Shown here piece after piece: positions 7,645 to 15,514 of a DNA stretch of 33,189 bases. The position numbers and the translations under genes were made by a program. The DNA is taken from NCBI GenBank assembly GCA_040901775.1, contig JBBDYF010000099.1, positions 1 to 33,189 of the forward strand. The letters run 5' to 3'. The notes beneath the pieces are model-generated. The model worked only from the letters and a program-made list of their open reading frames with translations. It ran no database searches and was not told the DNA's origin. Every line of letters begins with the position of its first letter. Within the stretch, counting starts at the first letter, position 1. The stretch comes from CAYLLN01 sp040901775. Its GTDB lineage: Bacteria; Planctomycetota; Planctomycetia; Pirellulales; Pirellulaceae.

Positions 7645-10600
7645 ATGCCTGCCGCACGTCGAGGAACCACCCCGACACGCATTCAAGAGGCTCTGAGTCA
7701 CGTTCGCGATCAGCGGTCGTTCCTGCAAGCCCTGCTCATCGACGCCTTGGGTTGGGAGGTGCCCGAAGTCGCCGAGCGGATCGAGGACATCGCCTTTGGC
7801 TGGTCGCCAGAGGAGCTGCGTGCCGCCGAGCTAACGAAGCACCTGATCGACGGCTCGGTTTGGCAGCTTCAGTCATTGCGCAAGAATCAGCCCTGGGGCA
7901 TTTTCATTCTGGAATTCAAGTATGCCGACGCGTTCACAACCGGTCGCGGCATGGCCGGCCCGCTGAGAAAAGTCCTGCGGGGGCTCGTCCCCTCACGGCG
8001 TAAGGATGCCGCAGCCAAGTCGTGGCGGCGCGAACACTTGCTCTTTATCTGCACCCACGCGTACCAGCATTTCCGCGTGGCCTACTTCAAATCTCCCTCC
8101 GATAAGAAAACGGCCGCGCCGCTGGCGGCATTCGGCTGGGGGCCCGACCTCCCCAATCGGACTGCCTGCGAATACAACCTGCCCGAACTCGTCTGGCCCG
8201 ACGATCCGGCCGATTCCGATGCCTGGGTCAAGCATTGGGCCGGGGCGTTCGATGTCGAGCGGGTCACCAAGAAGTTCTATGAGGAGTATGCGACTGCCTT
8301 CACCGAAGTTGAGGAGCGAATCAAGCACGCTTCCGGGATCAAAGACGACGAGGATTTACGTCTATTCACGCAGACGCTGTTCAACCGCCTGATGTTCCTC
8401 CGCTTCATCGAACGCAAAGGTTGGCTCGAATTCGGCGATCGACGGGACTACTTGGCGGCGATCATGGAAGCCGGAGGAATCGGCAAACGCAGTGCCTATC
8501 AATCGCGCATCCGTCCGCTATTCTTTGAGGGGCTCGCCATCGAGGGACGGCAGCAGTCGCCGGCGATCGGGAGAGTCCCCTTCCTGAACGGTGGCCTATT
8601 CGAGGAAAACGATCTCGACAAACAGGCCAAGGATGTGCCCGACGCTGCCATCCTCCCCATGATCGGGCCGAACCGGCTCTTTTATCGCTACAATTTCACC
8701 GTCGAGGAATCGACCCCGCTCGACATCGAGGTTGCCGTCGATCCCGAAATGCTCGGCAAGGTCTTCGAGCGGCTCGTTACCGGCCGCCACGAGAGCGGCA
8801 GCTACTACACTCCCAAACCGATCGTCTCGTTCATGTGCCGCGAGGCGCTCAAGCATTACCTGGCGACGGCACTTGCGGGGGAGAAGGCGGACGCACTGGC
8901 AAAACTGGTTGATGACCACGACGCCTCCGGCCTGAAGAACGCCGAAGCGGTGCTCGCCGCGCTGCGGGCGGTCAAGGTTTGCGACCCGGCCTGTGGCAGC
9001 GGGGCCTATTTGCTGGGGATGCTGCACGAGCTGTTGGAATTGCGAACGTGCCTGTTCGTCAGCAAGAAGGTCGATGCCAAAACGGCCTACGAGCGGAAGC
9101 TGGAAATCATCGAGAACAACCTGTACGGCGTCGATATCGACGAGTTCGCGGTGAACATCGCCCGGCTGCGGCTGTGGCTGTCGCTGGCGGTGGAATACGA
9201 CGGGGACCAGCCGCCGCCCTTGCCGAACCTGGACTTCAAGATCGAAGCCGGGGACAGCCTGTCCGCGGCGGACCCGCAGGCGGCGTTCGCGGGCCAGGCA
9301 GCGTTTCGCGACGACCTATTGAAGCGGTTCCGCGAAAAGAAGGCGGCTTTTTTGGAAGCCCACGGCGACCAGAAGCAGCGGCTGAAGGAGGAAATCGAAG
9401 AATTGCGGGGCGACTTGGCAACGTGGCTCCGCTCACAAGCGCCGGAAGGCGCCTTCGACTGGGCGACAGAGTTCGCAGAAGTTTTCGCCCCCCGCCCCGG
9501 CGAAAAGCAACCCGGCGGCTTCGACATCATTGTGGCCAATCCGCCGTATGTGCGAATGGAGCTGATCAAGCCGCTCAAGCCGATGCTCAGAAAGAACTTC
9601 GGCTATGTCCACGACGAGCGGACAGACCTTTACGTGTACTTTTACGCGAGAGCGCACGAACTGCTGCGGGCGGGAGGCGTGGCCAGTTTCATTTCGTCGA
9701 ACAAGTGGCTGCGGGCAGGGTATGGGGAGAAGCTACGCCAGCACTTGCTGGATTCGCAGGCGTTTCATCTTGTTGGGGATTTTGGCGAATTGCCCGTGTT
9801 CCAAACCGCAGCAACCTTTCCAGCCGTCTTTGTATGGGGACGTGCCAGGCGCGGAGACGTTGCCACGACGTGGGCTGTCGTCAAGGATCTTGGCCAGTGC
9901 TACGCCGAGGGTGTGCGGCAGCATGTAGCGAGGGTCGGCCAAATCGTTCCATCGAATCAATTTGGAATAGGAAAGTCTCGTCTCGCGTCTACTGGGACGG
10001 CTGGACAACGTGCGAAAATGGAAGCCAGTGGACCGCGCCTGGCAGAAGTAGTTGGTGGCACGATTGGCTGGGGCGTGAAGTCGGGACTTAATGAGGCGTT
10101 TGTTATCGATCGCGCGACCCGGGACAGTTTGGTGAAACGAGCCAGTCGGAGCAGCGAGATTATCAAATCACTGTTGGTCGGCGACGACATACGCCGGTAT
10201 GAGGTACATGATCGTGACACCTATTTGATCTACGCTCCACACGGCACGGATATCAAACGTTACCCGGCGATCGAAGATCACTTGCGCCCCTTCCGTACCC
10301 AACTCTTGGCCCGCGCGACCAAGCAAGCTTGGTATGAACTTCAGCAACCGCAAGAGGCGTACGTCCAATACTTTGAAGGCGCAAAGATTCTCTATCCTGA
10401 AATTGGAAAAGAATGTCGTTTCGTTCTCGATAAAACGGCCGCCTACCCTAATAACAAGGCGTTCTTTCTCCCAACGGCGGACTATTTCTTGCTGGGAGTG
10501 TTGAATTCGGCGTCAGTGTTCGCATTCCTCAAGGCAGTCTGTTCAATCCTCGGGGACGAAGACGAGGGAGGACGCCTTGAGTTCCGCGCCCAGTATTTGG

Positions 10601-10926
10601 AGCAAGTACCGATTCCGGAGGCAAATTCCGATAACAGCGGTGCGGTAGCGAAGCTCGCCAAAGGCGCTCAAAAGTTACATGGCCAGCGACGAAAGCACGT
10701 CGAGGCGTTCTTGCGTGCGTGTGGGATTGAGCCGGCGGAGTCTTCGAGCCGCAATCCGTTGGAGCAGCCGTGGTCGCTGGAGTCGGCCGATTTTACGCGG
10801 CGGGTGAAACGGGGGTCGCTGGCGGTGCATTCGGCGGCCCGCGACGAGACGGCGGCGCTGACCGCGGAAATCGATCGCATCGAAGCGGAAATCGACGCCC
10901 GAGTCGCCGCCCTCTACGGCCTGTGA
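7645..10926 (+). CDS. Adenine-specific DNA methyltransferase, COG1002/Eco57I-like, with target-recognition region
   Basis: The 1093-aa protein carries the N6-adenine methyltransferase signatures DPACGSG (447-453, AdoMet binding) and NPPY (632-635, catalysis). The order is: N-terminal region (1-360) with a possible PD-(D/E)XK site (D69, E90-x-K92), methylase core (about 370-700), then a variable DNA-recognition region (about 700-1010), and a C-terminal coil ending in VAALYGL, typical of type I/IIG specificity tails. The ATG at 7645 follows AAGGAG (7630-7635). An ATG at 7637 is out of frame. It probably methylates host DNA so that the upstream helicase-nuclease spares it; whether it also cuts is unknown. 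It is similar in type to YeeA and DISARM DrmMI. The recognition region is visibly poorer in GC than its flanks, which suggests exchange of the specificity module. Confidence 0.87.
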   Translation: MPAARRGTTPTRIQEALSHVRDQRSFLQALLIDALGWEVPEVAERIEDIAFGWSPEELRAAELTKHLIDGSVWQLQSLRKNQPWGIFILEFKYADAFTTGRGMAGPLRKVLRGLVPSRRKDAAAKSWRREHLLFICTHAYQHFRVAYFKSPSDKKTAAPLAAFGWGPDLPNRTACEYNLPELVWPDDPADSDAWVKHWAGAFDVERVTKKFYEEYATAFTEVEERIKHASGIKDDEDLRLFTQTLFNRLMFLRFIERKGWLEFGDRRDYLAAIMEAGGIGKRSAYQSRIRPLFFEGLAIEGRQQSPAIGRVPFLNGGLFEENDLDKQAKDVPDAAILPMIGPNRLFYRYNFTVEESTPLDIEVAVDPEMLGKVFERLVTGRHESGSYYTPKPIVSFMCREALKHYLATALAGEKADALAKLVDDHDASGLKNAEAVLAALRAVKVCDPACGSGAYLLGMLHELLELRTCLFVSKKVDAKTAYERKLEIIENNLYGVDIDEFAVNIARLRLWLSLAVEYDGDQPPPLPNLDFKIEAGDSLSAADPQAAFAGQAAFRDDLLKRFREKKAAFLEAHGDQKQRLKEEIEELRGDLATWLRSQAPEGAFDWATEFAEVFAPRPGEKQPGGFDIIVANPPYVRMELIKPLKPMLRKNFGYVHDERTDLYVYFYARAHELLRAGGVASFISSNKWLRAGYGEKLRQHLLDSQAFHLVGDFGELPVFQTAATFPAVFVWGRARRGDVATTWAVVKDLGQCYAEGVRQHVARVGQIVPSNQFGIGKSRLASTGTAGQRAKMEASGPRLAEVVGGTIGWGVKSGLNEAFVIDRATRDSLVKRASRSSEIIKSLLVGDDIRRYEVHDRDTYLIYAPHGTDIKRYPAIEDHLRPFRTQLLARATKQAWYELQQPQEAYVQYFEGAKILYPEIGKECRFVLDKTAAYPNNKAFFLPTADYFLLGVLNSASVFAFLKAVCSILGDEDEGGRLEFRAQYLEQVPIPEANSDNSGAVAKLAKGAQKLHGQRRKHVEAFLRACGIEPAESSSRNPLEQPWSLESADFTRRVKRGSLAVHSAARDETAALTAEIDRIEAEIDARVAALYGL

Positions 10927-11314
10927 GGCGCTAGCGGGTTACGTCGTGTTCCGGGCATCGTCGCCCTCAGCGAAACCATCCGCCTGATGGCCGAAATCGA
11001 CCGCACCATCGACCAGCACGGCGGCTGGCCGGGGGCATTTCAGTAGGTTCCGCCTGCCGGGCGGAAACTGGCAACGGCAGTGAGTTAAGTGCTGGTTGCT
11101 CTGCCCCCGGCCGATTGCCTTACCGCTTGAATTGTGGGCCGGCGGAATCCGGGGGCCGCGTTGACCGGCGAGCGCGGGAGACTTACAGTAAAGTCGTCTA
11201 AAATCGAGCGCCTCGTTGGAACCCATCGGCTAGAATCGGTGGCACGCGACGAGCGATCGCAACCGTGTCAGGTCGCGGCGGAGACGAGGAAAAATCGATA
11301 CGTGAGGTGATTGC
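10927..11314 (+). other. Gap after the methyltransferase gene with an in-frame coding remnant
   Basis: The 388-bp gap starts with 39 codons that stay in the methyltransferase frame after its TGA and end at TAG (11044-11046). They read as a plausible protein tail, with MAEIDRTIDQHGGWPGAF near the end, in the codon style of the region. This may be the remnant of a longer C-terminus or of another gene. A 7-bp hairpin TTCCGCC-tgccg-GGCGGAA follows at 11048-11066 without a T-run. The last 90 bases hold the promoter and ribosome site of the next operon. Confidence 0.4.
11231..11236 (+). promoter_or_regulatory. TAGAAT -10 element for the DUF1592-DUF1552 operon
   Basis: GGCTAGAATCGG lies 78 nt upstream of the ATG at 11315, which would leave a leader of about 70 nt. 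The ribosome site GAGGTGA is at 11304-11310. No clear -35 is seen. Confidence 0.4.
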
Positions 11315-14047
11315 ATGCTAGACTTTTTGCGGCCTGGCTCTCTGGCCGCCTTGCGATTCGCCGCCACGCGGGGGATTTTGTGCCTCGTGCTCCTCTACGG
11401 CTGGCGAGATGCCGGGGGGGCGGATGGGGAGCTTCTTGAAGGGCGGGTTCAAAAGGGGCTGCTCGCGCTTTACGACTTCGATTCCTCCGACGGATCCATC
11501 GTCAAGGATCGTGCTGACGGCGAGCAGGCCCTCGACCTGCGCATTGCTGATCCCAAAGCAGTGCGACACTCGGCCGACGGGCTGACGATCGGAGGCAAAA
11601 CGCTCATTCAGTCCGAGCAGCCGGCCAGCCGGTTGATCCGGTCGATCAAGCAGTCGGGGGCGATCGCTATCGAAGCGTGGGTTCGGCCCGCCCGGCTCGA
11701 CCAAAGCGGTCCCGCGCGAATCGTAACGCTGTCGCGCGACGCGAACGAGCGCAATTTCACGCTGGGGCAAGAGGGGGACAAGTTCGAGGTCCGGCTGCGG
11801 ACCACGAAGACCAGCGGCAACGGCATCCCCTCCTTGGCTTCCAAGCCCAAGAGCCTTCGTGCCGATTGGATGCACGTCGTTTATACCTACAACCGCGCGG
11901 GACGGGCGCGACTGTACCTCGACGGCAAGCTGAATGCCGAGCAGCAGATCGGCGGCGACCTTTCTAACTGGAACGGCGAGTTGAAGCTGGCGCTAGCGAA
12001 CGAGCTGTCCGGAGATCGGCCGTGGCTGGGCGCGTACCGGCTGGTGGCCGTTTACGATCGCGATTTATCCCCCGCTGAGGTCGAGCGGAACTTCCGAGCC
12101 GGAAGAGATCTCGCGCCGCCGACCGCAGCCGAGCTATTGGCCCGGAAGAGCGCCGCTAACGCCCGGCTGTTCGAGACCCGGATCGCTCCGCTCGTCTCGC
12201 AGCATTGCCTGGAGTGCCACGATAGCGTGACCAGGCAGGGCAAACTCGACCTGTCGCACAAGTCTGCCGCGTTGGCGGGTGGCGAGCAGGGACCGGCCAT
12301 TGTCGCCGGCAACCCCGCGGAAAGCCGGCTCTGGCAACTCGTCGAGTCGGACGAGATGCCGCACGATCGCCCGCCGCTCTCGCAGGTTGAAAAGGAGCAG
12401 TTGAAGCAGTGGCTCGAGGGGGGCGCCAACTGGTCGTTGGAGGCGATCGACCCGGCGATTTATGCGCATGGCGGCGGCCCGACGAAGGTCTTCGTGCAGC
12501 GGTTGACGGTGCCGGAATACATCGAAACGGTTCGCGGGTCCGTCGGCGTTGACATTGCCAAGGAAGCCCGCGAGCTGTTGCCGCGCGACTTGCGGGCCGA
12601 CGGATTCAGCAACACGGCCTATAACTTGAACGTCGATCTGGGTCATGTCGAGGCCTACGCGAACTTGGCAGAGATTATCGTCGGGCGAATGGATGTAAAA
12701 GCGGTGGCCCGCAAGCACACCAAGAGCCGCGAGCTGACCGATGAGAACGTCACCCAGGTGATCGAGCCTCTCGGTCGGCGGCTGCTGCGCGGTCCGCTCG
12801 ACAAGGAGGAAGTCACGCGTTACTGCGGCATCTCGACGAGCGTCGCTGCCGCCGGCGGCAATTTCGAGGAGGCCATTCGCTACATTCTGGAGGCCATGCT
12901 TCAATCGCCCCGTTTCCTTTACCGGATCGAGAGCCAGCGGGGGGACGGTTCGGCCGGGCCGCTCACTCCCTATGAGCTTGCCTCGCGGTTGAGCTATCTC
13001 CTGTGGGGCGGGCCGCCGGACGACGCCTTGCTGGCGGCCGCCGAGAAGCAGGCGTTCAACCGAGCCGAGGTCGAAGCTCAGGTGCGGCGCATGCTGGAGG
13101 ATCCGCGGGCCGTCGCACGATCGCGGCAGTTTATCACCGAGTGGCTGAATCTGGACCGGTTGGAAAATCTGCGCCCGAGTGCCGAAAGATTTCCCGACTG
13201 GGACGCGCGTCTCGCCGCCGACATGCGCCACGAAACGCTGGCATTTTTCGAGGAGATCGTCTGGAAGCAGAACCGGCCGCTGACGGATTTGCTCAATGCG
13301 CAGATCACTTTTGTCACGCCCCGACTGGCAAAGCATTACGGACTGCCGCTGGATAATTTGCCGAAGGGGGACGAACCGGTTCGCTACGACTTGTCGTCGG
13401 TGCCCGGTCGCGGTGGGCTGCTGACGCAGGGAAGCGTGCTGACGGTTGGCGGCGACGACGCATCGACGGTGACCCGCGGCCTGTTCGTCATGCACGAGTT
13501 GCTGCGCGGCGTCGTCCGCGATCCGCCTCCCTGTGTGGATACAACGCCCGTGCCCACCAAGCCGGGCTTGACGCAGCGCGCTATTGCCGAGTCGCGAATT
13601 GCCAACCAGAGCTGCGCCGGCTGTCACGTGAAGTTCGAGCCGCTCGCCTTTGGGCTGGAAAAGTTTGACGGTTTAGGTTCCTATCACGATACTGACGAAC
13701 ACGGCAACAAGCTGCGAGACGACGGAAACATCTTGTTTCCGGGCGAGGAGACGCCGGTTGCGTTCGAGTCGTCTGCGGAACTCATGGAACTGCTCGCCAA
13801 GAGCGACCGTGTCCGCGAATCATTTACCTGGAAAGTTGCGCAGTTTGCCGTCGGTCGCCCACTGGGGGCCGAAGACGCCGCTGTCGTGGCCGACATCCAC
13901 CGCGACGCGCAAAAAGCGGGGGGCACCTACGCCGGGCTGATGACCGCGATCGTGCTGAGCGACCTCGTCCAGAAGGCTCGCACCGAAGCGACGGCCTCGT
14001 CCTCTTTAGACAACACGTCCTCAAAAGATCAAAGTGCCGACCAGTAA
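11315..14047 (+). CDS. LamG-domain planctomycete cytochrome (PSCyt1/DUF1587-1592-1588-1585 type)
   Basis: The 910-aa protein has a hydrophobic N-terminal segment (about residues 8-35) that should export or anchor it. A LamG/concanavalin-like domain follows (about 45-275; IEAWVRP, LYLDGKL). Next comes a planctomycete-type cytochrome domain with heme motif CLECH (298-302), then the DUF1587, DUF1592, DUF1588 and DUF1585 blocks. A second heme motif CAGCH (767-771) sits in the DUF1588 region. Such proteins occur in large families in Planctomycetota and are always near DUF1552 proteins; their substrate is not established. The pairing with the next gene (15-nt gap) makes an operon. The GAGGTGA ribosome site supports this start. 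The LamG domain suggests that this member binds a glycan, which is an inference. Confidence 0.88.
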   Translation: MLDFLRPGSLAALRFAATRGILCLVLLYGWRDAGGADGELLEGRVQKGLLALYDFDSSDGSIVKDRADGEQALDLRIADPKAVRHSADGLTIGGKTLIQSEQPASRLIRSIKQSGAIAIEAWVRPARLDQSGPARIVTLSRDANERNFTLGQEGDKFEVRLRTTKTSGNGIPSLASKPKSLRADWMHVVYTYNRAGRARLYLDGKLNAEQQIGGDLSNWNGELKLALANELSGDRPWLGAYRLVAVYDRDLSPAEVERNFRAGRDLAPPTAAELLARKSAANARLFETRIAPLVSQHCLECHDSVTRQGKLDLSHKSAALAGGEQGPAIVAGNPAESRLWQLVESDEMPHDRPPLSQVEKEQLKQWLEGGANWSLEAIDPAIYAHGGGPTKVFVQRLTVPEYIETVRGSVGVDIAKEARELLPRDLRADGFSNTAYNLNVDLGHVEAYANLAEIIVGRMDVKAVARKHTKSRELTDENVTQVIEPLGRRLLRGPLDKEEVTRYCGISTSVAAAGGNFEEAIRYILEAMLQSPRFLYRIESQRGDGSAGPLTPYELASRLSYLLWGGPPDDALLAAAEKQAFNRAEVEAQVRRMLEDPRAVARSRQFITEWLNLDRLENLRPSAERFPDWDARLAADMRHETLAFFEEIVWKQNRPLTDLLNAQITFVTPRLAKHYGLPLDNLPKGDEPVRYDLSSVPGRGGLLTQGSVLTVGGDDASTVTRGLFVMHELLRGVVRDPPPCVDTTPVPTKPGLTQRAIAESRIANQSCAGCHVKFEPLAFGLEKFDGLGSYHDTDEHGNKLRDDGNILFPGEETPVAFESSAELMELLAKSDRVRESFTWKVAQFAVGRPLGAEDAAVVADIHRDAQKAGGTYAGLMTAIVLSDLVQKARTEATASSSLDNTSSKDQSADQ

Positions 14048-14062
14048 TCAGGAGCGAAAGCA

Positions 14063-15493
14063 ATGACACACCGCACGATCAGCCGGCGAACGATGCTCCG
14101 AGGCCTCGGGGGCGTGACGATTGCGCTGCCGCTGTTGGAAGAAATGCTGATTTTGCGCGCGCATGCCGCGCCGGAGGAGACGAAGGCGCCGGTTCGGGCC
14201 TTCAATGTGTTCTTTGGGTTGGGGGTTCCCGCTCCCCTGCAGCAGGAAGGTTTCGACGGGGTGCTAGAGCCGCTTGGCCCGCTGCGCGATAAGCTGCTCA
14301 TTCTGCGCGGCGTCGATCAAGTTCGCTGCGACCGATCGGGTATGAACGCCCATTACGATGGCGCCACCGGAGCCTTCACGGCCGAGCCCCCCGATGGCGA
14401 GGCGAAAGCAGGCGGCCCGTCGATCGACCAAGTCGTTCGCAAGGCTCACTACCCGAGCGGACTGCCGGCGGGGATGGTCAGCACGCTGGTCGGCGGCACT
14501 TTCTTCCGCCGCAGCCGCGTGGGGCGGTACGTCCACAGCTACAACGACGACGGCACCGTCGCGGCGGTGATGCAGGAACGGCCCCGCGACCTGTTCGAGC
14601 GGGTTTTCGGCTCCATTGCTTTGTCTGGCGACGAAACCGACCTGCGGCGGCGGCGGCTGAAGCGGAGCGTGCTCGATGCCGTGGTCGACCAGTACAAATC
14701 GCTGGCCGGCAGCACGTCCCCGCTGGGAGCGACGTCGCGAGCGCGCATCGCCGATCACCTGGAACGCATCCGCGAGTTTGAACAGCGGGCCTATTCGCTG
14801 AGTCGAAAGGATGAATCAGCGCCCAACCTTCCTCCGCCGTCGCAGGTGGCGCACGGAGGCGAAGCAGATCCGGGGGGCGAGGGAATCGACATAACCTTGG
14901 AAGAACTGACGACCGAATGGCGGCTGATGGCCGACCTTTACGCACTGGCCATTCAAACCGATCGCGTCCGGTTTGGCTCACTGACTTTTCTAGCGGCCGG
15001 CGAACGGATTCGGCTCAAAGGCAACTACGCGTACGCGGGCAGAACGGTGTTCGAGTTCGACGACGCGGCGCAGCGCCGCAAGTCTGGATCGAGTGGATGC
15101 AGCCACGAGTGGTGGCACGAATTCGACGAGAAGAAGAAGAACGAACAACTGCGGGCCCATGCTCACCTGAAGCTCCGCGAGGTGGCCCACTTTTTGCAGC
15201 AGCTTGCCGGGCCGGAATCGGTCGAACCCAACGGCAAAACGATCCTGGAGAATTCCCTCATCACGATCTCCACGGAATCGGGCGACGGCCGCCATAACGA
15301 CGTGAAGCGCGAGTTGTCGGGCATTTTTCACGCCGTCACCGGCGCGAATGGCCGCCTCAAGACCGGCCAGATTCTGGATGTCGGCAGCGAAGGGATCGAC
15401 GTCTATAACACCATGCTGGAGGCGCTGGATGTGTCACGCCGTCTGGGACCGGCCAATCGCGAGTTCCGGCGCGTGGAGGCAATGCGCGCTTGA
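14063..15493 (+). CDS. Tat-exported DUF1552 protein
   Basis: This 476-aa protein belongs to DUF1552, a family almost always encoded beside the DUF1592-type cytochromes in Planctomycetota and Verrucomicrobiota. The N-terminus has a twin-arginine signal (ISRRTMLRG, R8-R9) followed by the hydrophobic GVTIALPLLEEML, so a folded, possibly metal-containing protein is probably exported. The rest shows the alkaline-phosphatase/sulfatase-superfamily look of DUF1552, with FFGLGVP near the N-terminus and SGCSHEWWHEF and ENSLITISTESGDG later. AGGAG at 14050-14054 fits the ATG. It overlaps nothing and is followed by a convergent gene 21 nt away. No catalytic role is proven for the family. Confidence 0.9.
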   Translation: MTHRTISRRTMLRGLGGVTIALPLLEEMLILRAHAAPEETKAPVRAFNVFFGLGVPAPLQQEGFDGVLEPLGPLRDKLLILRGVDQVRCDRSGMNAHYDGATGAFTAEPPDGEAKAGGPSIDQVVRKAHYPSGLPAGMVSTLVGGTFFRRSRVGRYVHSYNDDGTVAAVMQERPRDLFERVFGSIALSGDETDLRRRRLKRSVLDAVVDQYKSLAGSTSPLGATSRARIADHLERIREFEQRAYSLSRKDESAPNLPPPSQVAHGGEADPGGEGIDITLEELTTEWRLMADLYALAIQTDRVRFGSLTFLAAGERIRLKGNYAYAGRTVFEFDDAAQRRKSGSSGCSHEWWHEFDEKKKNEQLRAHAHLKLREVAHFLQQLAGPESVEPNGKTILENSLITISTESGDGRHNDVKRELSGIFHAVTGANGRLKTGQILDVGSEGIDVYNTMLEALDVSRRLGPANREFRRVEAMRA

Positions 15494-15514
15494 GGCTGAA
15501 CGCCCGGAAGGTTT

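Noticed and set aside
5398..7728. 776-aa minus-strand open frame antisense to the helicase
   Set aside because: No motifs; it is the complement of a frame with intact helicase motifs. GC-rich third positions remove stops on the opposite strand.
4429..10926. A complete DISARM system
   Set aside because: DrmA helicase, DrmB (DUF1998) and DrmC are all absent from the flanking genes; only the accessory-type pair is present.
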